From NCBI RefSeq assembly GCF_003332325.1, contig NZ_CP029295.1:682001-746000 (forward strand): a DNA stretch of 64,000 nt. Direction: 5' to 3'. A program made the translations under genes and the position numbers. Source of the DNA: [Mycoplasma] phocae (GTDB lineage: Bacteria; Bacillota_I; Bacilli_A; Mycoplasmatales; Metamycoplasmataceae). The notes under the pieces are model-generated. The model saw only the letters and a list, made by a program, of their open reading frames with translations. It did not search any database and was not told the DNA's origin. Below are positions 11,377-23,829 of this stretch, piece after piece. Every line of letters starts with the position of its first letter. Position 1 is the first letter of the stretch.

Positions 11377-13419
11377 ATGTGAATCGGAAAACAAATTGAT
11401 ATAAAAGATTGTGGAATTTATGTGTTACAGGCCTTTTTCAAAAAATACTATGAAAAAACATGCGATATAAATTATTTAAAAGTTAATGCGAGATACAATG
11501 AAAATGGAATTTCATTATTTTCGTTTAAAGAATTAGGTCAAAAAATCGGACTTAAGGTAGACATTTTAGAAGGTGATTTTTGTTCATTACTTAAACTTAA
11601 AATGAATGAAGAATACGCCACTATTCTAAATTTAGAACAAGGGCAACATTATGTCATAATTGAGAATAAATCTAAAAAAGGATTTTGGATTAATGATTCA
11701 GTTAAGGGTAGATATTTCTTAGAAAATAATGAATTTGAGCAATACTATAATAATTTTATTATCATAATAAAAAGAAATGAAGATGATAGTTTATTTCAAA
11801 AAAAATTAATACCCAAACAAAGCTATTCATTACCAATCAAATATGAATATCAAAAATGAATTACTATTTTTTTACTATCAATATTAATTCAAATATTGGC
11901 CTTTATTGGAAGTTTTTATTCAAAATACATTTTCGAAGCTCTTTTTAGTGGAAAACAACAAAATAAATTTTTAATAATATTTATTATTTTTATTTGAATT
12001 CTAGTATTGCGGTTTCTACTAAGTTGAATGAATAGCATTATGAAATTCAGAATTAGTTCAACTTATGAAAAAAATATTTATGATAAATTACATCAACATA
12101 TTAGTAAAGCATCACAAATACAACTAGATAAAATAAATCAAAACGAATTTTTATCCACCATTAATTTAATTCCGCAAATCGCGCAGTATAAAACAAATCT
12201 AATTATCTTTTCGCTAAACAATATTATTATTTTTGTATCATCAAGTATTATATTAGGAATTTTAAATCGAGTAATTTTATACATTTCACTTACATATTGT
12301 TTAATTACTTTTTTCATATCATTATTTTGCTTTCAAAAAATAAAAAATAATTACAGTAAATTATTAGTAAACAAAATTCAACAAATTCAAAATCTTAATA
12401 ATGTGTTTCTTAACTGAAATAATCGAAATAATGAAAAATATATATTATGAAAATATCAAGAATTTAGAAAAATACTTAACAATTCCCAAGAACTGCAGTT
12501 ATTAATTTTTAAAATTGATACAAATATTAATATTTTCAATGACTTTTTATTTAGTTTAATTCAAATGTTCATTCTTTACTATGGTGCCACACTGTTTATT
12601 AAACAAAGCATTAGCATAGCCAATTTATCATTAATATCAACAATATTTACTTTGCTTAACTCTCCAACTAAAAATATGTCAAATCTAATAAGTGGTGTTT
12701 CAATTAATAAAATTGGAATTCTAAAATTAAATTTTTTACTTGGTCTAAATTTGGAAATGAGAAACTTAGAAAATAAAGTTAGCTATTCAGAAATCAAAAA
12801 TATTAAGTTTGAAAATTTATATTTTAGTTATGGGACTATTCCTATATTTGAAAATTGAAATTATGAAATTACTAACCATACTCATCTTATTGGTAGCAAT
12901 GGATCGGGGAAATCAACATTACTAAAAATTCTTTGACAATTGTATGTTCCGGATTCTGGTGAAATAATGATAAATGGACTTAGCACCAAAAATATAAATA
13001 TCAATCAATTAAGAAATGATATTTATTTAAATAATAATCTCGAATATTTTGATAATGATAATTTGTTAAATATAATCACCCAAAACGATGAAAATAAAGT
13101 AAAAATTTTTATTGAATCATATAAAAAATATAATCTTGAAGAAATATTTAGATTTTTTAAATTACATCTCGGATATAAAGTTGAAAACTATGGAACAAAT
13201 TTGTCAAGTGGCCAAAGACAATTTATTTCAATTATGCGACTATTTTGTAATAAATATAAAATTATTTGCTTAGATGAAATATTTGAAAACTTTTCAGAAG
13301 AACATTTTTTAAAAATTAGCGATAAATTAAGACAATTTCAAAATAATTGTATATTTATAGAAATTAGCCATGTCAATCGATTTGTAATCAAAAACCTTTA
13401 TAATAAATTAATTTTTTAG
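11377..13419 (+). CDS. C39 peptidase-containing ABC exporter
   Basis: 680-residue exporter that should cleave a leader from a peptide substrate and export the rest. The N-terminal C39 domain has QIDIKDCGIYVLQAFF (catalytic Cys12, oxyanion Gln6), His91 in QHYVII and Asp107 in WINDS, a complete triad. The membrane domain spans about residues 160-430. The nucleotide-binding domain has Walker A GSNGSGKST (near 506), signature NLSSGQRQ (near 608; second Ser replaces the usual first Gly of LSGGQ), Walker B IICLDE and H-loop EISH. The ATG has no ribosome-binding site. No substrate gene with a double-glycine leader was seen nearby. Family members elsewhere export bacteriocins or signalling peptides; the role here is unknown. 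Confidence 0.88.
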
Positions 13420-13461
13420 TAAAAAGATTTTCCTAATTTTTACAAATAAAAAAATATTATT

Positions 13462-13467
13462 TATAAT
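13462..13467 (+). promoter_or_regulatory. -10 box for the ybeY-era-pot cluster
   Basis: TATAAT ends 8 nt before the ybeY ATG at 13476, with no Shine-Dalgarno sequence: probable leaderless start of a long transcript. Confidence 0.5.
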
Positions 13468-13475
13468 ATACAAAT

Positions 13476-13946
13476 ATGAATAAATTGATGTTTAAAAATA
13501 GGAGTTTTTACCGGTTCAATTTTCTTGAAGAATTTACTAAGATTTTAGAAGAAGCTAAACTCGAATTTTTATCCAAAAAAGATTTGCATGTAGACGTACT
13601 TTTTGTCACTCGATGAAAAATGAAAAAACTAAATAATCTATATCGACAAAAGAATTATACAACTGACATTTTAAGTTTTCCGTTTAATGAAAATAATGAA
13701 TTAGATTTCTTAGAAGAAAAAGAATTGGGACAAATTATTATCTCCCCCTGAAAAATAAAAAAACAAGCCAAAAAATTCAATCACAGTTTAAAAAGAGAAT
13801 TCTGCTATATATTTGCCCATGGTATTGCACACCTCTTTGGCTTCGATCATATAACTGAAGAAGAGGCAAAGATAATGAATTCACATGTTGATAGAATCAT
13901 GGAAAAATTAAAAATAAATAGAATAAATAATAAAAGCGAGGAATAA
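13476..13946 (+). CDS. ybeY: Endoribonuclease YbeY
   Basis: 156-residue single-strand endoribonuclease acting in 16S rRNA maturation and ribosome quality control. The zinc-binding H-x3-H-x5-H motif is intact as HGIAHLFGFDH near residues 116-126, preceded by the conserved TDILSFPF segment. The length is typical. Two UGA-Trp codons (VTRW, SPWKI) break the frame under the standard code. Era follows 2 nt after the stop, the usual ybeY-era neighbourhood. Confidence 0.93.
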
Positions 13947-13948
13947 TT

Positions 13949-14836
13949 ATGAAGAAAGTTTGTATTGTATCTTTAATTGGAAGACCAAATGTGGGTAAGA
14001 GCACTATTTTAAATACATTGCTCAACTATGATCTCTCAATTGTTAGCAAAATAGCACAAACAACAAGAGATCAAATTCGTGGAATATATAATGATGATGA
14101 TTATCAATTAATCTTTATTGACACACCAGGAATTCACAAAGCAGAACATTTAATATCAGAAAAATTAAATAGTAAATCATATGCTAGTTTTAATGAAGCT
14201 GATTTACTACTATTTGTTACTCCGGCCAACGAAGAAATTGGAAAGGGTGACAAATTCATTATTGATAAAATAAATAATGAAAAAATCACAAATAAAATTG
14301 CCATTATATCAAAAATTGACTTAGAAAATAATATGGAAAAATTAGGTCAAAAAGCTATGCAACTTAAAGACTTAGGGTTTAATAAAATACTTGGAGTTGG
14401 TAAAACATACACCAACACTTATAATGATTTGATTAACGAAATTAAAAAATTTGCATATGACTCAGAGCCTTTGTATGATGAAGATCAATTAAGTGATTCA
14501 TCACTTCGTTTTATGGCAAAAGAAATTATTCGTGAAAGTGCTATTAAAAATTTATATGAAGAACTGCCACACTCAATAGCTGTAGAAATTGATGAATTCA
14601 GAGAACCAAAAAATGAAAATGGTACATGTGTGATTAACGCCACCATTTATGTTAAAAAAGAATCACAAAAAGCAATCGTTGTTGGTAAGGGTGGATCACT
14701 TATCAAAAAAATATCAATGATTTCTAGAAAGAAAATGGAAGAACTTTTCGGCAACAAAATATATTTAGCAATACGAGTTAAATTAAATGAGAATTGGGTT
14801 GATAATGAAAATAAAATTACTAAATTAGGCTATTAA
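13949..14836 (+). CDS. era: GTPase Era
   Basis: 295-residue GTPase with a C-terminal KH domain, needed for 30S subunit assembly. G1 is GRPNVGKST (residues 11-19), G3 DTPGIH, G4 SKID; the KH region contains VVGKGGSLIKKIS near residue 246. It needs no UGA codon and uses TGG for its one Trp (NWVDNE). It lies between ybeY and the first polyamine-binding gene; its TAA shares one base with the next ATG. Confidence 0.95.
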   Translation: MKKVCIVSLIGRPNVGKSTILNTLLNYDLSIVSKIAQTTRDQIRGIYNDDDYQLIFIDTPGIHKAEHLISEKLNSKSYASFNEADLLLFVTPANEEIGKGDKFIIDKINNEKITNKIAIISKIDLENNMEKLGQKAMQLKDLGFNKILGVGKTYTNTYNDLINEIKKFAYDSEPLYDEDQLSDSSLRFMAKEIIRESAIKNLYEELPHSIAVEIDEFREPKNENGTCVINATIYVKKESQKAIVVGKGGSLIKKISMISRKKMEELFGNKIYLAIRVKLNENWVDNENKITKLGY

Positions 14837-16497
14837 TGAAAAAATATTCAGCAATAAATCATAAACTTAAAATAATATTGATTTCTATTTTATCAGTTAT
14901 TATGTTTGTGATTTTTGTATCAATCTTATCAATTAAAGTTTTATCGCCTTTTAAAGTAAGTATCTACAATTATGAATCGTATCTAAATACTAAAACTATT
15001 ACAAGCCTAAAACAAAAATATTCATACCATGCCTTTACCAATTTAGATGAACTAACAAGAGCAATTAATAATAAAAAAGCAGTTGCTGGAGTTGGCAGTG
15101 ATTATCAAATAGCTCAATTAATAGTGGAAAAAAAATTAAGAAAAATTAATTTTTCAAAAGTCTTTGGGATAAATTTCAAAAACGATGAAGAAGTATTAGC
15201 TCGCTATCCACAAATTTTAAAAAATAATTTTAATATTTTCAACGATTGAATCATTGCGGAAATTAAGAAAAAAAATCCGGATAATATTATTCAAGAAAAT
15301 TGGGATAAAATTTCATATTCAAGTTTTATACCTTTCATTTATTACAATGAAAAAAATGAAATAATTGGCTTTGAAATCGATGGAAAACCCGGGATTGACA
15401 ATTATTTTCAATTTCTAATTCCTTATTTTATTTTGGATAAAATGATTGTTTATAACATTGACAAAGAAAAAAATGAAACTACTGATAGGACAAATGTCAA
15501 AGAAGGAGTTTCTTTTGACGATGTAAATAATCAAAGGACTTGATTTGATATTCTAAAAACTCTAACAAGTAAATATAAAACTCCGAGAGTTTATTGAACA
15601 AATTGATTTCAAGATAATGCGATGTTAGGTCAATTCTATGCCTATGAAAATGGCGACCTATCACAAAAAAATGGTGAATTGTGAAAAGATCTAGATAAAG
15701 ATAATTATAAATATATTATGAACTCATTTTTAGACCTAGTTAAAAATGGAACAGGCCACAGTATAAAAAATTCTAATTACAATAAATTAGTAACTGATGG
15801 TCAAGAACTAGTGAGCACAATTATTGAACCAAAAAATGGAAAAGCTGATATTTCAATTATGTACAATGGTGATGCTCTTGACGCCTATTATGGCGAAGAT
15901 AATTTTGAAAGATTAGGACCAAATCCACACGTTTCATTTATCAGACCACAAAATTCATACATGAACATTGACGCCTGAATTGTATCGCGCGACACTGATG
16001 ATAATGAATTAGATGCCTTACTTGAAACATTAAATGAAATATTATTCAAAAATGCTGTGAGCACACAAGATGAAATAACACAGTTATATTTAGAAGAAGT
16101 TTATTCATTAATTAGTGAAAAAAAAGAAGATAGTCAAAACTATATAACTCAAAATTTATTTAAAGATAATGAAATGAAAATTGCAAAAAATGCTTCAGAA
16201 ATTAGTGAAGAATTTTATAAAAAATATTATGACGAATTCAAGGAAGCATTTGCTAGTCAAAATTTACCATTTATTGAAAATTTTGATGTTATAAACTATA
16301 CACCAGCTTATGAATACACAAATGCTTTTTTAAAGGAATGATATTTTCTTGATGAAAATAAAAAACCAAATTTAGAAGCAATTAAAATATTTAATGCTGG
16401 GCAAGACCCAGATACTAGTTATCGAACTTATCAACCAATTCATTTGGGATTAAGAACTAACATTATAGATTATTATTATGAAACAACAAAATCGTAG
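14836..16497 (+). CDS. potD: Spermidine/putrescine ABC transporter, PotD-like substrate-binding protein (copy 1)
   Basis: 553-residue protein, longer than bacterial PotD (about 350). An N-terminal transmembrane segment (residues 10-32) with no lipobox Cys suggests a membrane-anchored rather than lipidated binding protein. PotD-like features include SIYNYESYL, AVAGVGSDYQIAQLI (residues 80-94), MYNGDALDAYY and SFIRPQNSYMNID. It overlaps era by 1 nt and potA begins 18 nt after its stop. It is paralogous to the protein at 19614-21431, so the operon carries two binding-protein-like genes around one permease set. The polyamine substrate is inferred from the family. Confidence 0.85.
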
Positions 16498-16515
16498 TTG
16501 TAGACAGGATTACAC

Positions 16516-17907
16516 ATGGAAAGTAAAATGAAAAAAAATAACAATTCTCAAGATATTCCCATCATTGAGCTTGTTAATATTGTAAAAGAATATGATGAAA
16601 AAACAGTTTTAGACAATGTTAATTTATCGATTAATAAAGGGGAATTTATTACCTTGTTAGGGCCTTCAGGTTCTGGAAAAACCACTATTTTAAGAATTAT
16701 TGGTGGATTTGAATGAGTAACCAGAGGTGAAGTTAAATTTGATGGAAAAGATATTAAAGACTTAAGCCCACACAAAAGAGATGTTTCAACAATTTTTCAG
16801 GATTATGCACTTTTTCCGCATTTAAATGTTGAAAACAATATTAAATATGGTTTAAGATTGAAAAGAATTCCACGGGAAAATATTCCTAAATCATTTTCTA
16901 ATAAATTAAAATTACAACAAAAGAAATGAGCTAAAAAAGCTCAAACCGAGATGAAAAACCTTGATAAAACTATGGAACAATATGAAGGTTTTCTTGAGAG
17001 CAATAAATTATCTGATAAAAAGAAAGATAAATATCAATCATGAATCGATGATATGGACTTCAAATATTCATATTGAGAAAATTTTGTTGATCTAAAAACT
17101 GAATCATTTGAAAAAAGGTATCTAACAAGACCAATCACTAATGAAGAGATGGATAAAGAAGTTAAACAAATTATGAAACTTGTAGGTCTTGAAGGAAATG
17201 AAAAGAAAAATGTTAATTTCTTGTCAGGTGGTATGAAACAAAGAGTAGCACTAGCTAGATCATTAGTTATTGAACCTAAAATTCTTTTATTAGATGAACC
17301 ATTGAGTGCTCTTGATGCTAAAATTAGAGAAAAAATGCAAAGCTTATTACGAGATATTCAAAGAAAGCTAAAACTTACCTTTATTTTTGTAACTCACGAT
17401 CGGAATGAAGCATTGGAGTTGAGTGATAGAATTGCCGTAATTAGAGACGGTAAAGTAGAACAATTCACAACACCGCACGAGCTATATGATTATCCTATTA
17501 ATAAATGAGTTGCTAATTTTATTGGAAATTCAAACTTTTTTGATGGTCAATTTTTAAAAGCTAATAAAGTAAAATTTATGAATAAAACTTACGAAACTAT
17601 TCATGATGAATTTCAAGAAAATGAAGATGTTGACGTATTAATAAGACCGGAAGATATTACAATAACAAGATCTAAAAACAATGCCAAATTGTCCGGAACC
17701 ATTGTCAAATCAACATATGGTGGTAGTTACTATACCTATGAAATTAAAGTTAAGGATAAAGTGATTGTTGTTGAAACATCAACTAAACACGAAGTTGATA
17801 AAGATGTATATCTAAATTGAAGTGTTGATGCAATCCATTTAATGAAAAAAGATCTTAAGCTAAAAGCTGAAGAAGAATCGGATGGTATTACTGATGAAAA
17901 TATCTAA
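16516..17907 (+). CDS. potA: Spermidine/putrescine ABC transporter ATP-binding protein
   Basis: 463-residue ATPase energising polyamine import. Walker [10 protein letters not shown] near residue 49, Q-loop [12 protein letters not shown], signature LSGGMKQR near residue 236, Walker B LLLDEP near 260 and H-loop THDRNEA are all present, followed by a TOBE-type C-terminal domain (VLIRPEDI). Between Q-loop and signature, residues about 115-200 form an extra lysine- and tryptophan-rich helical insertion missing from ordinary PotA (about 370 residues). The start could also be the ATG at 16528 (MKKNNN). It overlaps potB. Confidence 0.93.
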
Positions 17908-18763
17908 CTTAGCAAAAACAAAAAAAAGAAAATTTAATTTTCTAAATGGAATGAGTAAGTTTCAATTAACAGTATTAATTCCTTATTTAATTTTTGCAAT
18001 TCTGTTTATTATTTTGCCGATGATTTTAATATTTATTTATGCTTTAAAGCCAATTGATGATCAAACAAAATTAGAAAATTGAGAAATTGTGGCTAAACCG
18101 TCAACTTGATTAATTATTCTCAGATCTTTATGAACTGGTTTAATTGCTGCAACATTATCATTAGCTATTGGTTTTCCATATGCATATATTGTTGCTAAAT
18201 CAAGGTCAGTAATTTTCAAAACATTGGCACTAAGTTTAATTCTAAGTCCTCTTGCTATTTTTACAATTTCAAAAGCACTAGCTGTCAGAGGTTTATTTTC
18301 AGCAATATTTGATGAAAATCATTTAAACAATAATGCCTTCATCATTTTTGGAATGATTTACTTATTCCTACCATTTATGATTATGCCTTTATATCAAGTG
18401 TTAAAGGACATGCCAAAAAATATTTTAGAAGCCTCAGAAGATCTTGGATATTCTAAATTTAGAACCTTATTTAAAGTCATTTTGCCATACTGTTCTAGAG
18501 CAATTTTAAGTGGGTTTGGAATTGTGCTAATGATAGCGGCAACTTCAATTATTATTTCAGATAAACTTCTTCCAAATGGTAGTCAAAAACAACTTATTGG
18601 AAATCTTATAAATCAATTTGCTAATACAGCAAACCCATTTGATTTAGCTAATGCTTCATCACTAGTTATTATTACTCTTTTGGTACTACTAACAATTTAT
18701 GGATTTATTTACGGAATCCCATACATTATTGCTAAAAGAAAACAAGGAGGGGTATATGAGTAA
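17894..18763 (+). CDS. potB: Spermidine/putrescine ABC transporter permease PotB
   Basis: 289-residue inner-membrane permease with about six hydrophobic segments. The coupling-helix (EAA) motif appears as EASEDLGYSKFRTLFKVILP near residue 178. The start at 17894 ([13 protein letters not shown]) overlaps potA by 14 nt; a start at 17882 (MVLLMKI) is possible, and neither has a strong ribosome-binding site, suggesting translational coupling. The stop overlaps the potC start. Confidence 0.92.
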
Positions 18764-19613
18764 ATTTAAAAGTTTTTTAAAACATTCATATATTATTGCA
18801 ATTCTCGCATGTCTATATATCCCGATTATTTTTGGGACAATTTATAGCTTCAACGCCCCTTCTGATAAAGGGATATTCTCAGTAACAACTTGAAATAGAT
18901 TCTCATATGCAGCCTATGTTGAACTATTTTCAAAATCACATGCGCTAGCTTTTATTAATTCATTTTTACTAGGACTTGCAACTTCAATTCTAGTAATTAC
19001 ACTTTCATTAATTACAGTGTTTTCCCTATGAAGACACAAAAACAAAACAGCGAGAACTTTTGTTCAATCAACATCGAACGTTCCATTAATTAACCCTGAT
19101 GTTATTACCGGACTAACTCTTGCTATTGTTTTAAACCTAATTTTCTTAGGAACACTTAAAGCAACTAATGAAGGATTTTTTAGAGCAATTATTGGTCATA
19201 CAGTTATGACATTACCTTATGGAATTTTGATTATGTTGCCAAAAAGTGACAAATTCTCAAAGAGCATTTTTGAATCAAGTCAAGACCTTGGGTATTCAAA
19301 AATTAAAACTTGATTTAAAACTTATTTTGTTTACATGTTAGGATCAATTGGTTTTACTTTCGTTATTACAATTGCTTTATCATTTGATGATTTTATTATA
19401 ACTAGAATTGTTTCTAACACAGAGACTTTAGGAACACAATTGTATGAAGGTCAATTTCAAGCTTGATCACTTGGAATTGGCGCCATATCTCTTTTAGTGG
19501 TAATTTTGGCAAATACAATTTACATCGCCACAAAGGGATCAAGAATTGTTAAAATGAAAAAATTAACTCAACTAACATTGAAGGAAAATGCAAAAAAGCA
19601 TTTAAATAGGTAA
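18756..19613 (+). CDS. potC: Spermidine/putrescine ABC transporter permease PotC
   Basis: 285-residue permease, partner of PotB. Six hydrophobic segments; the EAA-type motif is ESSQDLGYSKIKTWFKTYF near residue 172. The ATG at 18756 lies 5 nt after AAGGAGGGG, the strongest ribosome-binding sequence in the cluster, and overlaps the potB stop by 8 nt. It is followed without a gap by the second PotD-like gene. Confidence 0.92.
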
Positions 19614-21431
19614 TTGAAATTGAGAACACGTGTATGAAAAATTATTCTTTCTGGATTTTTTATAATTCTAACTTTTTTTGCTTTAATCGCAGCTATTGCA
19701 ATTAAATTTGACAATCAATATCGCCCAAGCGTTTATAACTACGAATCTTATTTATCACCGAAAGTAATTGGTAAACTTAAAGAAAAATACAATTACAAAG
19801 TATTTAAGGAAATCAGTGAATTTACTCAAGCATTAACACAAGATAAAGCCATTGCTGGAGTAGGAAGTGATTTTCAAGCTGCTCAACTAATTATTGACCA
19901 AAAAATTAAAAAAATTAATTTTGAAAAAATTTACGGACCGGGAGCACAAAATTGAGAAACGCGAAAACAATACTATACTAAAAATGTTGTCGCCCATCTT
20001 GAAGCTTTTGACGCCATCATTTTAAACACACTAATAAATTTAGAATCCGAAAAAAAATTAGACCGCTACAAATACCACATTATTAGGGACCAAAATAACA
20101 AAGCTATTGGCTACAGCTCTGTGCCGGGTTCACAAACACCAGATCACTTTTATGAATATGTTTTACCATACTTCATTCAAGACAAAGGTATTGGATACAA
20201 CATTAATAAAGAAACTCGACCAAATTTGGAAATTGACAAAGTTTTAAATGAATTGGATGACAAAAGCCAAAAATTAAGTTGAGAAGAAATTTTTGTTAGT
20301 TTGCAATCAGCAAATTACAAGCATTTCGGATGAACTAACGCCTTTGTTGATAATCTTATGATTGGAGCAATGACTTATGGCGATAATTGAATGGATGTAT
20401 TCACCAAAGTTATTAACTCAAAAAGAGTATTTGATTTTAATGATGATAACTATCGCCTAGCCATTGACTCATTTATCAAATTTGTCGAAAAAGCAACTGG
20501 TAGCAGTATAAAAAATGCCAAATATAATTATTTAAGTGGTGATGGTCTTGAACTTCTAAATCATTTAATTGAACCTAAGGTTGGAAGATCAGATGCTGTT
20601 ATTATCTACAACGGTGATGCTCTTGACGCCTATTATTCAAACGACAACTTTTCAAATGTTGAAGAAGGAAAAATAAAATTTATTCGCCCTAAAACTAACT
20701 ATTTATTGATGGACAATTGAATTTTATCAAAGGCACTAACTGATAAAGAATCTGATGAATTTTTAGAAACCATCGGATCATTAATTTACAAACAAACACC
20801 TTCAAAAGAAAATAAAGATCAAAAAATTGAACCAATTAGCACTGATATAAAAATTCTTGAACAATCATTTTTTACCGAATTAAAAGATGAGTATTTAGGA
20901 GATGAAAATCTCATTAAAATTCAAAAAGCTAATTTAAGTAAAAAATTAGATGAACTTGAAGGGAAAGATCAAAAAGAATTATCACAAGCATTTCTTGAAT
21001 CAGATAATGAAGAATTAAAATCAACCCTATTTCAACCAAATGCTAGTTGAGATCAAATTAAGCAATGAATTTTATCTAAATTTGATGAATTTATTCAAAA
21101 CCCTGAACTAGAAAAAAATTATGAGTGATTGCTAGTTATTCGTAACTTTTTTGATGATTCGGATCTTGCTTTTTCCGAAACCTTAACTGAATTATTCACA
21201 GAAACAGCCATTGGGGATATTTCAAACTTCGATTATGTTTCTTACACACCAACTAACATCGCAACATATAACTTTATATTAAAATGATATTTTGCAAATG
21301 ATGAAGAAGCTATTAAAATATACGAACAACCCGACTCAGATGATTCATATAGTTTATTTCCATATCCAATAATTGATAATAATTTAAGAACAAAGATTTC
21401 AAGTTATTACTTTGAAGCAACCAAATCATAA
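19614..21431 (+). CDS. potD: PotD-like substrate-binding protein (copy 2)
   Basis: 605-residue paralogue of the protein at 14836-16497. A hydrophobic N-terminal anchor (residues 8-30, no lipobox) is followed by SVYNYESYL, AIAGVGSDFQAAQLII, IYNGDALDAYYSNDNF and KFIRPKTNYLLMD. The reading frame has no suitable ATG before the anchor; the TTG at 19614, directly after the potC TAA, is the most likely start (TTG at 19620 is the alternative), implying coupling to potC. It is about 50 residues longer than copy 1, mostly in a charged region near residues 400-500. No terminator was seen before asnS. Confidence 0.82.
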
Positions 21432-21454
21432 AAGACAAAAATATATTAATCATA

Positions 21455-21460
21455 TATAAT
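21455..21460 (+). promoter_or_regulatory. -10 box for asnS
   Basis: TATAAT 19 nt before the asnS start, followed by AAGGAG at 21469-21474, so this transcript carries a conventional short leader. Confidence 0.45.
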
Positions 21461-21479
21461 TAATAATTAAGGAGATAAT

Positions 21480-22826
21480 ATGACAATAAAACAGTTATTT
21501 TTAGAAAAAGAACAATTAAAAAATAATACTGATTATCAATTTGAAGGATGAGTAGTATCAAACCGTGGTAACGACAATATTCGTTTTATTACGCTAAATG
21601 ATGGAAGTACTATTGACAATTTGCAACTAGTAATTAAGGGTAATATAATTAAGGAAAAATTAATTGATGAAATTTCACTTGGTTCTTCTTTAAGAGTTCA
21701 AGGAAAGCTAAACCTAACTCCGAAAGCTCAACAAGAATTTGAACTTGTGATTGAGACATTAGATGTAATTGGAAAAGTAGACGAAGATTTTCCAATTCAA
21801 AAAAAAGAAACTTCAATTGAATTTTTGAGAGAAATTCCTCACTTAAGAAATCGTACAAGATTATTTAAAGCTATTACCTTAATTAGAAACTCATTATTAT
21901 TTGAAATCCATAAATATTTTCAAGAACATGATTTTATTAATTTTGCTGCACCAATTATTACATCAAATGATGGCGAAGGAGCCGGAGAAACATTGCTTGT
22001 TGATGATGAAAGTAAAAATTATTTTTTCAAACAAAAAGCATTTTTGGGCGTTACTGGACAACTTCATGGTGAATCATATGCTCAAGCATTTAAAAAAATC
22101 TACACTTTTGCCCCAACTTTTCGAGCAGAAAATTCCCATACATCACGTCATCTAGCAGAATTTTGAATGATTGAGCCGGAAATGGCGTTCTTTGATCTTA
22201 ATCAAACAGTTTTATTTGCTGATGATCTACTAAAAACCGTAATTAAAAACACGCTTAAAAATTATCCAGCCGAAATGAAATTTTTAGATAATCTTCAAGA
22301 TAATAATTTACTAAAAACTCTTGACAAATTTATTAGCACAAAACTTCAAATTATTGACTATGCTGATGCCATTAAAATTCTAGAAAAAAATAAAAATGTC
22401 TTTGAAGAAAAAGATTTATATTTCGGAGTTGATTTAGCATCTGAGCATGAAAAATTCTTATCATATGAAATTGCTAAAGGACCAGTAGCAATAATTAACT
22501 ACCCTAAAGATATTAAAGCTTTTTATATGAAACAAAATGATGATAACAAAACCGTAGCGGCATTTGATTTGCTTGTTCCCGGCGTTGGTGAATTGATTGG
22601 TGGAAGTGAACGTGAAATTAATTATGACAAATTAGTCAAACGCTTGAAAGAGTTAAAAATTCCACAAGAATCATTACAATGATATTTAGATCTTAGAAGA
22701 TTTGGTTATGCTCCTACAAGCGGATTTGGAATTGGATTTGAAAGACTTGTTATGTATGTAACAGGAACCGCAAATATTCGTGATGCAATTCCGTTTCCAA
22801 GAGTAGCCGGACAAATAAAGATGTAA
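21480..22826 (+). CDS. asnS: Asparaginyl-tRNA synthetase
   Basis: 448-residue class II synthetase charging tRNA-Asn. The N-terminal OB-fold anticodon domain (YQFEGWVVSNRG) is followed by the catalytic core: motif 2 [20 protein letters not shown] near residues 205-224 and motif 3 [13 protein letters not shown] near the C-terminus. The ribosome-binding site AAGGAG lies 5 nt before the ATG. The stop is 1 nt before the next gene. Confidence 0.95.
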
Positions 22827-22827
22827 T

Positions 22828-23829
22828 ATGAAAACTCCATTAACAATTATTGTTCCAATTTATAAACCAACTATTTCAATCGAAGATATCTTTCACCATC
22901 TAATCAAACAAAAAGACCAAAATTTTAAAATTGTAATTACTATCGATAACCCAACCGAATATGACTTAGATATTATTGCCAAACTCCAAGGCAAAATGAA
23001 GAATCGAATTAATCTAATAATTAACACGGCACATCAACATATAACTAGTGTATTAAAGCAAGCATTGGAATTTGTTAAAACTGAATATAGCTACATTTTG
23101 TATTCATACACCAAAATAAAAAGCGGATTTGTGAGAAATATTAATGAATTTATTAACTCAACCACTGAAAAACCTGACTTTATTGAAATTTTAAGTTCAG
23201 TTAAGGGAATAGCTGAACACAAATTATATCCTTCACATTTTCCCGCAAACAAAGTTATCAATTTAAATGAAAACTTTTCACCCTTTGCTTATGCAATTCC
23301 TTTTGCTTTTGCATCAATTATGAAAACTCAAATTCTTAGATCTATATGTGAAGATACTAAATTAAAAAATACTAATTTACAATATACTCCATATTACACT
23401 TTTAGCGGATTATTAGCGTCTAAAACTTTTGCTTTTATTAATACCACTTGAGTATCAGATTATAATAATGACATTCTACTTTTAAATCCTAAATCAATTG
23501 ATAAAACTTGAACATTTATTAAAAGTTTTGCCGACGGATTAGATGAAAGAATTAAAATTAATTTAGAATTTGCTGAGTATCTTAACTTTAATTACTACAT
23601 TGCGGGTTATTTAGGTTTGGCTAAATTTAAAAGAAAAAGTCGAAATGAAAAGTCCCTTAAAAATTTGAAAATATCTCTTTTTAACATTATTGAACAGAAC
23701 AATAGCAAATGAAATGAAAAATTTAAAGATCTTAATCTTTTAAATAAAATTAATTTAAATTATTTGAAAAATTTAGTTAGTGATATTTCAACTTGAAATT
23801 TAATATTTAAAAAAATTGCATGAGATTAA
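22828..23829 (+). CDS. Glycosyltransferase-like protein (GT-A fold, family 2 type)
   Basis: 333-residue protein beginning PLTIIVPIYKPTISIEDIFHHLIKQ, the typical opening of family 2 glycosyltransferases (nucleotide-sugar binding strand, then helix). The middle, ILYSYTKIKSGFVRNINEFI, would be where such enzymes carry a DxD metal motif, but no clear DxD is present, so activity is uncertain. The C-terminal 100 residues are basic and rich in Asn and Lys. It lies 1 nt after asnS and overlaps the RDD gene by 10 nt. Glycolipid synthesis is a plausible role, not shown. Confidence 0.6.
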
